From positions 1-26,428 of the forward strand of contig JAKSJQ010000029.1 in assembly GCA_024402115.1 (NCBI GenBank): DNA of 26,428 nucleotides, read 5' to 3'. The first letter of the stretch is position 1, and each line of letters begins with the position of its first letter. Below, piece after piece: positions 1 through 9,502 of this stretch. Both the position numbers and the translations under genes were made by a program. The notes below the pieces were generated by a model. It did not search any database. It worked only from the letters and a program-made list of their open reading frames with translations, and was not told the DNA's origin. This stretch comes from Bacteroidales bacterium. GTDB lineage: Bacteria; Bacteroidota; Bacteroidia; Bacteroidales; UBA932.

Positions 1-1158
1 GCGGATACCGATTCCGAGGAAGTGAACCTCGAGCTTTGGCTTGTCGGTAGCGATGAGAGGAGTAACCTCGAGCATGTGGCTCTGGAGGCTTGAAGTGCAG
101 TCCTCAGCGAAGTTGAGAGTGTAGTCCTCGAGGAATGAGCAACCCTTTGAGAGACCCTGGTTCATGATCCAGAGTGAGCGATAGAGACATGCGGTCTTCC
201 AGTCGCCCTCTGCACCGAAGCCGATACCCTCTGCCATGAGACGCTGTGAAGCGAGGCCAGGGATCTGGTCGAAACCACAGAAAGTAGGGCTGTCGATGTC
301 AGCGTCGCCAAGGTCGTCGAAGTTGGTGGTGAAAGCGGTAGCGCCCTCAGCCTCGAGTACGCGACGGATCGCGATCTCTGCCTTTGCTGCGTTGCGTACC
401 TTCTCCCAGTATACCTGCTCGCCGCACTCGTCGATCTTGATGGTGTACTCCTTCTTGTACTCCTCTACGAGAGCGTCTACCTCAGCGTCGGTGACAGCCT
501 TGAAGTAGTTCATGAGAGAAGATACAGGATAGTAGTCTACATGGTAGCCGAGACGCTGCTCGAACTCTACGCGGTCACCGTCGGTGACGGCAACATTGTT
601 CATGTTCATACCGAACATGAGGCAACGTACGTCGTGTGCGTCAGCAACTGCTGCAGCTACGCGTGCCCAAACGGCGATCTTCTTCTGAGCTTCCTCGCTC
701 TTCCAGTAACCTACGACAACCTTTCTAGGGATGCGCATGCGGGTGCAGATGTGACCGTACTCGATGTCACCGTGTGCAGACTGGTTGAGGTTCATGAAAT
801 CCATGTCCATGGTATCCCAAGGAATCTCGGCGTTATACTGGGTGTGGAAGTGGAGAAGTGGCTTCCTGAGGGCCTGGAGACCCTTGATCCACATCTTAGC
901 AGGTGAGAAGGTATGCATCCAGGTGATGACACCGACGCACTGAGGAGCGTTGTTTGCCTCGCTCATGATAGCCTCTACTTCCTTGCTGCTGTTTGCAGTG
1001 CCCTTATATACTACCTTGATAGGAATGATGCCTGACTCGTTGAGGCCGGCAACCATTTCCTGAGAATGTCCGTCGACGATCTTTACGGTCTCGCCACCGT
1101 AGAGAAGCTGTGCTCCGGTTACCCACCAGAGCTCGATGTTTTCAAATGCTTTGATCAT
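1..1158 (-). CDS. araA: L-arabinose isomerase, 3' part beyond window
   Basis: Cytoplasmic enzyme that converts L-arabinose to L-ribulose, the first step of L-arabinose use. The reading frame starts at the ATG at 1158 (MIKAFENIELWWVTGAQLLYG) and stays open to the window edge, giving 386 of the roughly 500 residues usual for AraA. Three of the four Mn-binding residues known from E. coli AraA can be placed: Glu317 in GAEGDWKT, Glu344 in FLEDYT and His361 in SHMLEV. The spacings (27 and 17 residues) equal those between E306, E333 and H350 of the E. coli enzyme. The fourth ligand, a C-terminal His, lies outside the window. The gene is the last visible one of the minus-strand arabinose operon, 30 bases after araD. 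Identification is firm; truncation is due to the window, not to a mutation. Confidence 0.96.
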   Translation of the reverse strand, partial: MIKAFENIELWWVTGAQLLYGGETVKIVDGHSQEMVAGLNESGIIPIKVVYKGTANSSKEVEAIMSEANNAPQCVGVITWMHTFSPAKMWIKGLQALRKPLLHFHTQYNAEIPWDTMDMDFMNLNQSAHGDIEYGHICTRMRIPRKVVVGYWKSEEAQKKIAVWARVAAAVADAHDVRCLMFGMNMNNVAVTDGDRVEFEQRLGYHVDYYPVSSLMNYFKAVTDAEVDALVEEYKKEYTIKIDECGEQVYWEKVRNAAKAEIAIRRVLEAEGATAFTTNFDDLGDADIDSPTFCGFDQIPGLASQRLMAEGIGFGAEGDWKTACLYRSLWIMNQGLSKGCSFLEDYTLNFAEDCTSSLQSHMLEVTPLIATDKPKLEVHFLGIGIR

Positions 1159-1188
1159 TTTGTTAAAGCTTATTGTTCTGTGATTGGA

Positions 1189-1893
1189 TTATTTCTTCTT
1201 CTGTCCGTAGTAAGCGTTAGGACCATGCTTGCGGTTGTAGTGCTTCTCGATGAGAAGTGGGTTCATGGTGAGCTGAGGATTGACCTGGAACGCGATGAAC
1301 GCCATCTTTGCGCACTGCTCCATCACCTTCGCATTGTAGACTGCGTTGTCAGGAGAGGTGCCCCATGAGAATGGACCGTGGTTCTTTACGATTACGGCAG
1401 GGGTATGATCAGGGTTGATCTTGCGGATGTTGAGGATCTCGTCTACGATCACATTGCCGGTCTCGAGCTCGTACTGGCCCTCGACTTCCTCCTTGGTCAT
1501 GTCCCTTGTGCAAGGGATGTCCTTGTAGAAGTAGTCTGCGTGGGTTGTTCCGATGTTAGGGATGTCCCTGCCTGCCTCAGCGAATGCGGTTGCATAGGTT
1601 GAGTGGGTGTGGACCACGCCCTGGATGTTAGGGAATGACCTGTAGAGAACGAGATGGGTAGGGGTGTCAGAAGAAGGGTTGAGGTCGCCCTCGACTACCT
1701 TACCGGTAGCGAGGTCGACTACAACCATATCTGATGCCTTCATGTCGTCATAGCTGACGCCTGAAGGCTTGATGACTACAAGTCCTTTCTCACGGTCGAT
1801 ACCTGAAACGTTGCCCCATGTGAAGATCACGAGGCCCTGCTTCACGAGGTCAAGATTGGCCTTGAAGACTTTTTCCTTGAGTTCTTCGAGCAT
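1189..1893 (-). CDS. araD: L-ribulose-5-phosphate 4-epimerase
   Basis: Class II aldolase-family enzyme that turns L-ribulose 5-phosphate into D-xylulose 5-phosphate, linking arabinose to the pentose phosphate pathway. At 234 residues it matches the family length (E. coli AraD has 231). Active-site residues align almost without gaps to E. coli numbering: Asp76 in SSDTPTH, the zinc ligands His95 and His97 in VVHTHS, the third zinc His172 in KNHGPF, and the C-terminal tyrosine pair in GPNAYYGQ. The araA start is 30 bases downstream and the transporter stop is 3 bases upstream, so all three are probably co-transcribed. L-ribulokinase, which would make its substrate, is not between araD and araA as in some bacteria and must be encoded elsewhere. 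Confidence 0.96.
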   Translation of the reverse strand: MLEELKEKVFKANLDLVKQGLVIFTWGNVSGIDREKGLVVIKPSGVSYDDMKASDMVVVDLATGKVVEGDLNPSSDTPTHLVLYRSFPNIQGVVHTHSTYATAFAEAGRDIPNIGTTHADYFYKDIPCTRDMTKEEVEGQYELETGNVIVDEILNIRKINPDHTPAVIVKNHGPFSWGTSPDNAVYNAKVMEQCAKMAFIAFQVNPQLTMNPLLIEKHYNRKHGPNAYYGQKKK

Positions 1894-1896
1894 GGC

Positions 1897-3846
1897 TTAC
1901 CAGAGAATTACGTAAAGGATGGCGACGATCACGCAGATAGCGATAGAACCGTATGCGTAGCCCTTTGAGGTGTTGAAGTAGTTGAGGTCAACTGGAACAG
2001 CCTTAGGGTCTGAAGCCTTCTTGTTTGCGTTGTACCAGAGCCAAACTGCATTGACACCGATGAGTACGCCGAAGAAGATGAATGCCTGGAATCCGATATC
2101 GTTGAGATACTTGATAAAGTTGTTCTCAGGAGTAGCCGAGCCAGGGAGACATGCACCCCAGATAACCACGATGAGAGCGATCACGAGGAAGAAGAGACCG
2201 GTGCAGCCGAGGATCTTCGCCCACTTGTTCATGCTCTTGCGATCCTCCTCTGAAGGAAGTTCAGCCTCCTCGCACTTCTTGTCGATGAGCGAGATGATGA
2301 TGAACATGGTGACGAGGATGATGAAGATGTAACCTGCGCGGAGCTGGAATGGAACGCCACCGAGGCAGAGCTTGAAGATGACTCCGAGAGGAATGGTTGC
2401 GATTGCAGTCCAAACGGCAGCCTTAGCAGATGCCTTCTTCCAGAGAAGACCGAGACCGAATACGATCACGATACCAGGATAGATGAATCCTGAGTACTCC
2501 TGGATGTACTGGAATGCCTGATCGAGACCACCGAGGAGAGGCTTCACAGCTACGAGAGCGATTACGAGAGCGGTGATAGAGGTGATACGACCAACGTTCA
2601 CGAGGTTCTTGTCGCTTGCACTCTTGTTGATGTACTTCTTGTAGATGTCCATGGTGAAGAGTGTAGAGGTAGAGTTGAACATCGAAGCGAGTGACGAGAT
2701 GATGGCTGCTGAAAGGGCAGCGAAGGTAAGACCCTTCACACCGGTAGGAGTGAAGTTCCTCACGAGCCAAGGATAAGCGTCATCGGCAACGTTGATTGAA
2801 CCCTGAAGGCCTGCCATGATCTCTGGATGGATTGAGATGTAGTATGCGCAGACACCTGGGATACATACGATGAATGGGATGAGGATCTTGAGGAATCCAG
2901 CGAATACGAGACCCTTCTGAGCCTCCTCGATGCTCTTGGCAGCGAGACCCTTCTGGATGATGTACTGGTTGAAGCCCCAGTAACCGAGGTTGGTGATCCA
3001 AACGGCACCTACGACAGCTGCGATACCAGGAACGTTAGCGAATGCGCTCTCGCCGTGGCTCTGCTGAACTACGAGGTGGAGATGGCTGTCGGTGAGATGC
3101 TCACCGGTGGTGAGGTCGTGGAAGATGTTGCTGATACCTGCGAGTGCACCTGAGTCACCACCTACTGCCTTGAGGGCGAAGAATGCAGTGATGAGACCGC
3201 CGCTGACGAGGAAGGTCACCTGGAGCACGTCGGTCCATGCCACTGAAGCAAGACCACCGTAGATAGAGTATACACCGGCGATGACATAGAGGAGAAGGAT
3301 GATGACCATCCTGACTGAGATGGTGAAGCTACCGATCTCGATCATCGCGCCCTGGAGGCCGAGGATCTGCTCGATTGCGAGTGCACCAAGCCATGCCACT
3401 GAGGTGAGGTTCACGAATACATAGAGGAAGAGCCAGAGGATAGAGAATGCAAGGCCCACACCGTCATTGTACCTCTCGCGGAGGAACTGAGGGATGGTGA
3501 AGATCTTCCTCTTGAGCATTACAGGGAGGAGGAACTTGCCCACTACGATGAGGGTGACGGCTGCCATGAGCTCGTACGCAGCGGTTGCGATACCGTCAGC
3601 GTAGCTGGTTCCTGACATTCCGATGAACTGCTCAGCAGAAATGTTGGCAGCGATGAGGGATGCACCTACAGCCCACCAGGTAAGGGTGTTACCTGCGAGG
3701 AAGTAGTCGTTAGCGCTCTTCTCGGCACCGTCCTTTGAACGGCCGAGAACAAGACCAAGCACGACGAGGAGGCAGAGGTAGAGGACCACGATGATGAGGT
3801 CGATCGTACGGAAGCCTGACGCCGTAATCATGTCGATGATGTTCAT
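1897..3846 (-). CDS. Sodium/sugar symporter, SSS (SGLT) family
   Basis: Inner-membrane transporter of 649 residues with about 14 hydrophobic segments. It probably brings L-arabinose, or galactose-like monosaccharides, into the cytoplasm with sodium. The N-terminal region (residues 45-80, with NDYFLAGNTLTWWAVGAS and IAANISAEQFIGMSG) is very close to the Vibrio parahaemolyticus galactose transporter vSGLT, as are TIPQFL, LYVFVNLTSVAWLGALA and YSIYGGLASVAWTDVLQ. It lies between the periplasmic aldose epimerase and araD, so the operon order follows the path of the sugar. Arabinose as the main substrate is inferred from the neighbours; L-arabinose and D-galactose share ring stereochemistry, so dual use is possible. 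The start ATG is preceded by an A/T-rich leader and no clear Shine-Dalgarno site. Confidence 0.9.
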   Translation of the reverse strand: MNIIDMITASGFRTIDLIIVVLYLCLLVVLGLVLGRSKDGAEKSANDYFLAGNTLTWWAVGASLIAANISAEQFIGMSGTSYADGIATAAYELMAAVTLIVVGKFLLPVMLKRKIFTIPQFLRERYNDGVGLAFSILWLFLYVFVNLTSVAWLGALAIEQILGLQGAMIEIGSFTISVRMVIILLLYVIAGVYSIYGGLASVAWTDVLQVTFLVSGGLITAFFALKAVGGDSGALAGISNIFHDLTTGEHLTDSHLHLVVQQSHGESAFANVPGIAAVVGAVWITNLGYWGFNQYIIQKGLAAKSIEEAQKGLVFAGFLKILIPFIVCIPGVCAYYISIHPEIMAGLQGSINVADDAYPWLVRNFTPTGVKGLTFAALSAAIISSLASMFNSTSTLFTMDIYKKYINKSASDKNLVNVGRITSITALVIALVAVKPLLGGLDQAFQYIQEYSGFIYPGIVIVFGLGLLWKKASAKAAVWTAIATIPLGVIFKLCLGGVPFQLRAGYIFIILVTMFIIISLIDKKCEEAELPSEEDRKSMNKWAKILGCTGLFFLVIALIVVIWGACLPGSATPENNFIKYLNDIGFQAFIFFGVLIGVNAVWLWYNANKKASDPKAVPVDLNYFNTSKGYAYGSIAICVIVAILYVILW

Positions 3847-3883
3847 AATAATATTGTTTTAATGTTATTTGTTGTCAGTATGA

Positions 3884-5059
3884 TTATTCAGCCTCATACT
3901 CCTCGAGACCGAGGTCGTTGACTGAGAATGCATAGATGCAGTGGCTTGAGTAGTGCTCGCCTGGACGGAGGAGTGCTGAAGGCCACTCTGGCTTGTTAGG
4001 AGTGTCAGGATACTTCTGGCTCTCGAAGCAGATACCGGTGCGCTGCTGGTAAACGACGCCGTGCTTGCCGGTAACGGTACCGTCGAGGAAGTTGCCTGAG
4101 TATACCTGCATGCCGAGCTCGTTGGTGTATACGGTAAGCTCGATGCCTGAGGTAGGGCAGATGAGGCCGATTACAGGAACGGTGTCGTCACCCTCGTTGT
4201 CGAGAACCCAGTTGTGGTCGTAACCGTTACCGTTCTTGAGCTGCTCGTAGTCGAAGTTGTCGATCTCGAGACCTACTGGCTTGTACTCGCTGAAGTCCAT
4301 TGGAGTTCCCTCTACAGGGATGATCTCACCAGTGGTCATGTAAGTTGAGTCAACCGGAGTGAAGGTGCTTGAGTTGATCCAGAGATAGTCACCGCAAACG
4401 GTGTGCTTTGCAGGATCACCGCTGAGGTTGAAGTAAGAGTGGTTGGTCATGTTGATGACAGTGGTCTTGTCAGTCTCAGCCTCGTAGAGACAGTCGATTG
4501 CGTTGTCCTCGGTGAGGGTGTAGGTAACCCATGCGGTAACGGTACCAGGGAAACCATTGTCACCGTCAGGAGAAACGAGTTGGAACTTGACATGGGTATC
4601 GTCAGCCTCTACGGCCTCGTATACCTGATACTGCCAACCGGTAGGACCTCCGTGGAGGCAATGACCGAAGTTGTTCTGAGGAAGCTGATACTCGACGCCG
4701 TCGACGGTGATCTTACCGTCCTTGATACGGTTTGCGTAACGACCTACGGTTGCACCGAAGTCAGATGAGTTGTTCTCAGGGAAGAAGTCCTTGATCTTGT
4801 CGAAACTGAGGACTACATCCTGGAGCTCACCGTTCTTGTCCGGTACCATTACAGAAACGATACGGCCACCGAAGTTGGTGAGACATACCTCCATACCATT
4901 TGCGTTGGTAAGAGTGTAGAGAGCTGTTGCCTTGCCATTGTACTGAGCCTCGAAATCAGCAGGATTGAGGCCTGACTTGGTAAGGACGTCGCCGCCTGAG
5001 CAGGCAATGGCTGCTACTGCGGCAGCTGCGAATGCAGCAAGTCTGGTAATACTTTTCAT
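3884..5059 (-). CDS. galM: Aldose 1-epimerase (mutarotase), lipoprotein
   Basis: Interconverts the alpha and beta anomers of free aldoses such as galactose or arabinose. The 391-residue product starts with a lipoprotein signal (MKSITRLAAF, lipobox ending in Cys20), so it should be anchored in the periplasm or outer membrane, unlike cytoplasmic E. coli GalM. Catalytic residues of the family are present: His136 in HCLHGG, His207 in TNHSYFNLSG and the base Glu346 in CFESQKYPD. The N-terminal GRIVSVMVPDKNGE segment is also typical. It is 19 bases downstream of a GH127-type gene and 37 upstream of the transporter, which fits a job of balancing anomers of sugar just released in the periplasm before uptake. 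Confidence 0.94.
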   Translation of the reverse strand: MKSITRLAAFAAAAVAAIACSGGDVLTKSGLNPADFEAQYNGKATALYTLTNANGMEVCLTNFGGRIVSVMVPDKNGELQDVVLSFDKIKDFFPENNSSDFGATVGRYANRIKDGKITVDGVEYQLPQNNFGHCLHGGPTGWQYQVYEAVEADDTHVKFQLVSPDGDNGFPGTVTAWVTYTLTEDNAIDCLYEAETDKTTVINMTNHSYFNLSGDPAKHTVCGDYLWINSSTFTPVDSTYMTTGEIIPVEGTPMDFSEYKPVGLEIDNFDYEQLKNGNGYDHNWVLDNEGDDTVPVIGLICPTSGIELTVYTNELGMQVYSGNFLDGTVTGKHGVVYQQRTGICFESQKYPDTPNKPEWPSALLRPGEHYSSHCIYAFSVNDLGLEEYEAE

Positions 5060-5078
5060 AATAATTATAAGTTGTTTG

Positions 5079-7511
5079 TTACTTTACTTCCCATTCGTAG
5101 ATACCGCAGCTGAAGCCTTCTGGCTGATCGATCTCGATCTTGACTGCGGTAGTGGCAACTGGCTTGAAGAGTACCTGGCAAGCCTTGTCCTTGTCGGTAG
5201 GGTAGCCTGATGGCTCCTCGACAGGAACCCACTCGCCCTTGTCGTTGCTGTAGTAGATTCTCCACGCCTGAGGAACCTTGCAACCGCCCCAAGGCTGGTC
5301 GTCGAACCAGTAGGTGGTGCTGCTGCTTACGGTGGTCTTCTCTGGGAACCTGTAGATAATGTTCTCAGTGCCGCCGGCTGCTGGCCAGTAGTGGAAATAT
5401 GGAATGCTTACATTGTCAGGGGTAGGAACGAGCCTGTCGTTGATCGCGGAGATTGATGAAGGGGTGCGTGAACCTTCGATCTTGCTCTTAGATGCGAGAG
5501 TCTCAGGCATGGTTGGATTGGCAGCACGGAGGTCCTGAGGGATCCATACGGTCATCTCGCCGCTGCCTCTCTGGCACCATGCGTAGTAAGGGATGAGGGT
5601 GAGCTTCACGTCCTTGACATTCATGCGACCAGCCTTGTCGAAGCCGATCTCCTGAGCGTCGGTGACGATCTGGTTGAGACCGTAGAGGAGGTCTGGGCGG
5701 CTCACTACCTTCATCTGAGGGTTCTGGTTGAGGATGACTGAGCGAACTGAGAAGTTGCTGTTGTCTGGCCACTCAGCGCAGTATACGACCGGACCGCACT
5801 CGATTGCGACGCGACCCTGGTCAGCCTTGACCTCGTGGTGAGCCCTGACGGTACGAGGCTCCATGTCGAAGTGGAGGGCGATCTTGTCACCAGCCTTCCA
5901 GTTGCGATTGATGGTGAGGTATCCGTCCTCGGTGAGCTCGCCGTTGGCATCAGCGCCGTTGATCTTGCAGCTGTAACCGAGACGCTTGCCGTCGGTATAG
6001 TTATAGAGGTCGCTAGGAACGACGTCGCCCTTGACCCAACCTGGGATACGGAGCTTCATGGTGAAGTTGTCTGCCTGGGTTGCGTCAACGCTGATCTCGA
6101 TGTCACCGTTCCAAGGGTAGTTGGTCTTCTGACTTACGGTGATGTCCTTGCCGCCTACCTTCTGCTCCATGGTGTTGGATACGAAGAGGTTCACGTAGAG
6201 TGCGTTATCCTTGACTGCGTAGATGTAACCAGGGAATGAAGGAATGAAACGGCAGATGTTTGAAGGGCAGCATGCGCAGCCGAACCATGCCTTGCGTGCG
6301 TGCTGACCGATGCTCTCGAGTGGGTTAGGGTAGAAGAAGCCGTCACCGTCGAGGCTTACGCCGCTGATGAGACCGTTGTAGAGAGAACGCTCGAGGACGT
6401 CATAATACTTGCTCTCTCCGTGGAGGAGGAACATCCTGTAGTTCACATATACGTTACCGATGGCTGCGCAGGTCTCGCAATATGCGCTCATGTTAGGAAG
6501 CTCATAGTTTGCACCGAATGCCTCGCCGTTGTTGGTAGCACCGATACCGCCGGTGATGTAGAGCTTCTTGCCTACGATGTTCTCCCAGATGCGGTCGATA
6601 GCCTCGATATACTTTGCGTCGCCGGTAAGAGCGGCAACGTCAGCGATACCTGAATACATGTAGGCTGCGCGCACTGCATGGCCGACAGCCTCGTCCTGCT
6701 CGAGGATTGGAAGATGTGCCTGGCTGTACTCGTCCACGCGGGTGGTGTATCCGCGCCTGTCGAGGAAGTACTTTGCCTGGTCGAGGTACTTGCGCTCACC
6801 AGTGACGGTGTAGAGCTTTGCAAGTGCCATCTCGGCGATCTGGTGACCAGGGACGCGGTCCACCTGACCCTTACCGAGACCGACCTCGCGGCAGACGCAG
6901 TCAGCGTACTTGATGGCGATGTCGAGGAAAGTCCTCTTTCCGGTAGCCTGGTAGTGTGCGATCGCACCCTCTACCATGTGGCCGAGGTTATAGAACTCAT
7001 GGCTGAGGTCCTCCACGGTCTCCCAGCGCTTGGTGCCGGCCCACTCGTGTGGATGCTCAGGGTTCATGGTACGTGCGGTGTAGAGATATCCGTCAGGCTC
7101 CTGGGCTGCAGCGACGAGTACAAGTACGCTGTCGATGTAAGCCTCGAGCTTAGGGTCAGGATAGGTCTGAAGGATGTAGCTGGCACCCTCGATGGTCTTG
7201 TAGACGTCGGTGTCGTCGAAAGAGTAACCGCCGACCTCGAAGCCGAGGTTGTGGTCAGCGTTCATCTGTTCCGCTGCGTGTACGAAGTTGTCGTAGCGGC
7301 CCTCGCTCTCACACTTGCTGAAGGCGAGAGGAATGGTAACCTCACGGCTAGCTTTGAGTCTCTGTCCCCAGAATGTGTCTGGGTTGACCTTGACGCTGGT
7401 AAAAGGTACAGGCGTGATAGGATAGTTGCCTGTCTCTGCCTGCTCAGCAGGGGTTGAAGTACATGCTACTGCTGCGAAGAACGCAGCTGCTATTGCTGAT
7501 AACTTGTTCAT
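5079..7511 (-). CDS. GH127/GH146-type beta-L-arabinofuranosidase, lipoprotein
   Basis: Predicted exo-enzyme that removes beta-linked L-arabinofuranose from plant glycans. The 810-residue protein begins with a short lipoprotein signal (MNKLSAIAAAFFAAVAC). The (alpha/alpha)6-barrel domain follows, with ITGGIGATNNGEAFG (putative acid/base Glu330) and the zinc site made by Glu346 and Cys348 in YCETCA and Cys414/Cys415 in FGCACCPSN. In Bifidobacterium longum HypBA1 the equivalent first Cys of the pair (Cys417) is the nucleophile, an unusual cysteine-based mechanism. A beta-sandwich region and a C-terminal galactose-binding-like domain (about residues 690-810) make it longer than HypBA1 and closer in size to Bacteroides GH146 enzymes; family choice between GH127 and GH146 cannot be settled by eye. 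It is a paralogue of the enzyme at 9503-11947. No strongly acidic surface-export signal follows the Cys, so a periplasmic site is likelier. Confidence 0.93.
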   Translation of the reverse strand: MNKLSAIAAAFFAAVACTSTPAEQAETGNYPITPVPFTSVKVNPDTFWGQRLKASREVTIPLAFSKCESEGRYDNFVHAAEQMNADHNLGFEVGGYSFDDTDVYKTIEGASYILQTYPDPKLEAYIDSVLVLVAAAQEPDGYLYTARTMNPEHPHEWAGTKRWETVEDLSHEFYNLGHMVEGAIAHYQATGKRTFLDIAIKYADCVCREVGLGKGQVDRVPGHQIAEMALAKLYTVTGERKYLDQAKYFLDRRGYTTRVDEYSQAHLPILEQDEAVGHAVRAAYMYSGIADVAALTGDAKYIEAIDRIWENIVGKKLYITGGIGATNNGEAFGANYELPNMSAYCETCAAIGNVYVNYRMFLLHGESKYYDVLERSLYNGLISGVSLDGDGFFYPNPLESIGQHARKAWFGCACCPSNICRFIPSFPGYIYAVKDNALYVNLFVSNTMEQKVGGKDITVSQKTNYPWNGDIEISVDATQADNFTMKLRIPGWVKGDVVPSDLYNYTDGKRLGYSCKINGADANGELTEDGYLTINRNWKAGDKIALHFDMEPRTVRAHHEVKADQGRVAIECGPVVYCAEWPDNSNFSVRSVILNQNPQMKVVSRPDLLYGLNQIVTDAQEIGFDKAGRMNVKDVKLTLIPYYAWCQRGSGEMTVWIPQDLRAANPTMPETLASKSKIEGSRTPSSISAINDRLVPTPDNVSIPYFHYWPAAGGTENIIYRFPEKTTVSSSTTYWFDDQPWGGCKVPQAWRIYYSNDKGEWVPVEEPSGYPTDKDKACQVLFKPVATTAVKIEIDQPEGFSCGIYEWEVK

Positions 7512-7533
7512 TTATTGTTATTATTTATGATAG

Positions 7534-9501
7534 TTAGTTGTTCTTTCTGAGCTTGATCAGGAATCCGCCGCCCTGAGCCATACGCAGGTCGACCTTGCCG
7601 AGCTTCTGTGCTCCGGACTTCGAGATGACATGGCTGCATGCGTCGATGTCTGCATCCTCTCCGTCGAGATAGCATTCCATCTCATATTCTCCGTCTCCGA
7701 GGACGCTGAGGTCCAGGCTGAGCTCACGCGCGTCCCAGTTGGTGGTTCCTGCGACATACCAGTCGTTTCCTGCCTTGCGGGCCATCACGACGTACTCGCC
7801 GATCTTGCCGTCGAGGCAGAGGGTCTTCTCGTAGTTCCTAGGGAGAGAACTGATGAAATCAGTGGTAGCCTGGTCAGCCATGTAGCGGCTAGGGGTGTCG
7901 CAGAGCATGCTGAAAGGTGAGTCAAGGGTGAGGTAGAGAGCTACCTGCTGTGCCCTTGTTCCCTGTACGAGAGGATTGCTGTATACATCCTTGAACTGGT
8001 CTCTTCTTACGTTCTGGAGTCCGCCAGGGGTGTAGTCGGCGTAGCCTTCCATCATCCTGAGGAAAGGATATGCCGCATTGAGGGCTGGCATGTCCATCTC
8101 GCTGGTTATCCACTTCATGTTCTCCTCGCCGTGGATGCTTTCGTAGTTCACTACATTAGGATATGTGCGGCAGATGCCGGTAGGAGGGAAGATTCCGTGG
8201 TAGTCGAGCATGAGGTGGTACTTCGCAGCGCATTCCGCGATTCTCCATATCATCTCGACCGCAGTCTGGTCGTTCCTGTCGAGGAAGTCCACCTTGAAGC
8301 CGGCAACTCCCATCTCAGAATACTTCCTGCATGCGTCCTCAAGTTTCTCGTCGAGGCAGTTGAATACGGTCCAGAGCCATATCTTCACGTTCCTCTGGGC
8401 CGCATAGTCTACGAGAGCCTTGACGTCGATCTCGTCTATCGAGGTCAGTATGTCACCCTTCGACGGTGTGCTCCAACCCTCGTCGAGCACCATGTACTCG
8501 AGGCCGTTTGCCGAAGCGAAGTCGATATAGTATCTGTAGGTGTCCATGTTGATGCCCGGCTTGAAAGGCACTCCGGTGAGGCCCCAGTCGTTCCACCACT
8601 CCCAAGCGGCGAAGCCTGGCTTGATCCAGGATGTGTCAGAGAGTCTTGATGGCTCGGCGAGCGCATAGACCATGTTGTTGACTGGCATGTCGGTCTCCTT
8701 CTCGCTGATTGCGAGCACTCTCCAAGGGAAGTTCATCTTCTCGCTTACCTTCGCGATGAAGTCCTCATGCTCGGCAACGAAAAGCTGCTGCCTTGAAGGA
8801 TATTTGTCGAAAGCCGCAGGGTAGCCCGCGAACTCGGCCTTCACGCTTGTTCCGCTGACTCTCGCGAACATTCCAGGGTAAGCCCTGAGGTCTGATTCGA
8901 GTATGGTTAGGCGGCTGCCTCCTCCTATGCCTACCGAAACCGGCATGAAAGCAGGGAGCGTACAGCCGTCAGAGAGCATCTGATGGTCATAGACGCCCTC
9001 GAAAGCCATTGCGTAAGGCTTCCTAGGGTTGGACGAATAGTTGATCCAGCAGTCTCCGTCCTTAGTGAAGTTGAAGTCAGCGACCTCGTTGCAGACGATG
9101 GTCTCAGCTCCATCCTTGCCGCCGATGAACCTGTATGCTGCTCCTTCGTTGCAGACGTACCAGATCATGCTCCACTCCTCGTCGAACTTGACAGTGAGGG
9201 TGTTGTAGTCCATGTCGAACTCTGCCTGACGGTAGAAAGGTGCGACTATGTGCTCATGGACAGGGGTCTTGGTGAGCTTGGTTGAAACGATCTTGCTTCC
9301 TGTACCATAGCAACGGCCGTCGGCGAGCTGCATCTGTGCGACGCTGCCCTCCATCACGGCATTCCCGTCGTAGTACACTGAGTATCCGTCCTCGCCGATC
9401 TTGACGCTTATCCTGCCGTCGGGAGAACACACGGTGTCCTGGACCTTCGCACAAGAGCAAAGAGCCAGGACAGCTGCGATGATTGATATTGCTTTCTTCA
9501 T
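7534..9501 (-). CDS. GH97 glycosidase, retaining type, lipoprotein (larger copy)
   Basis: GH97 enzyme of 655 residues. The chosen start gives a clean lipoprotein signal (MKKAISIIAAVLALCSC); a start 14 codons upstream would put a hydrophilic tail ahead of it and overlap the preceding gene. Domains are an N-terminal beta-supersandwich, a TIM barrel beginning near SWIKPGFAAWEWWNDWG, and a C-terminal beta domain ending GGFLIKLRKNN. Asp405 in GFKVDFLDRND sits where retaining GH97 enzymes carry the nucleophile, and Glu454 in NYESIHGEE is the likely acid/base. Inverting SusB-type alpha-glucosidases use Glu instead and lack this Asp. Retaining members are alpha-galactosidases and, in some Bacteroides, beta-L-arabinopyranosidases, which suit this arabinose operon. 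Specificity is inference. The stop of the upstream GH127 gene is one base before this start, implying translational coupling. Confidence 0.92.
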   Translation of the reverse strand: MKKAISIIAAVLALCSCAKVQDTVCSPDGRISVKIGEDGYSVYYDGNAVMEGSVAQMQLADGRCYGTGSKIVSTKLTKTPVHEHIVAPFYRQAEFDMDYNTLTVKFDEEWSMIWYVCNEGAAYRFIGGKDGAETIVCNEVADFNFTKDGDCWINYSSNPRKPYAMAFEGVYDHQMLSDGCTLPAFMPVSVGIGGGSRLTILESDLRAYPGMFARVSGTSVKAEFAGYPAAFDKYPSRQQLFVAEHEDFIAKVSEKMNFPWRVLAISEKETDMPVNNMVYALAEPSRLSDTSWIKPGFAAWEWWNDWGLTGVPFKPGINMDTYRYYIDFASANGLEYMVLDEGWSTPSKGDILTSIDEIDVKALVDYAAQRNVKIWLWTVFNCLDEKLEDACRKYSEMGVAGFKVDFLDRNDQTAVEMIWRIAECAAKYHLMLDYHGIFPPTGICRTYPNVVNYESIHGEENMKWITSEMDMPALNAAYPFLRMMEGYADYTPGGLQNVRRDQFKDVYSNPLVQGTRAQQVALYLTLDSPFSMLCDTPSRYMADQATTDFISSLPRNYEKTLCLDGKIGEYVVMARKAGNDWYVAGTTNWDARELSLDLSVLGDGEYEMECYLDGEDADIDACSHVISKSGAQKLGKVDLRMAQGGGFLIKLRKNN

Positions 9502-9502
9502 C

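Noticed and set aside
6678..7457. 259-codon plus-strand frame antisense to the GH127-type gene
   Set aside because: Shadow frame rich in Val, Leu, Asp and Glu produced by the reverse complement of well-conserved glycosidase codons.
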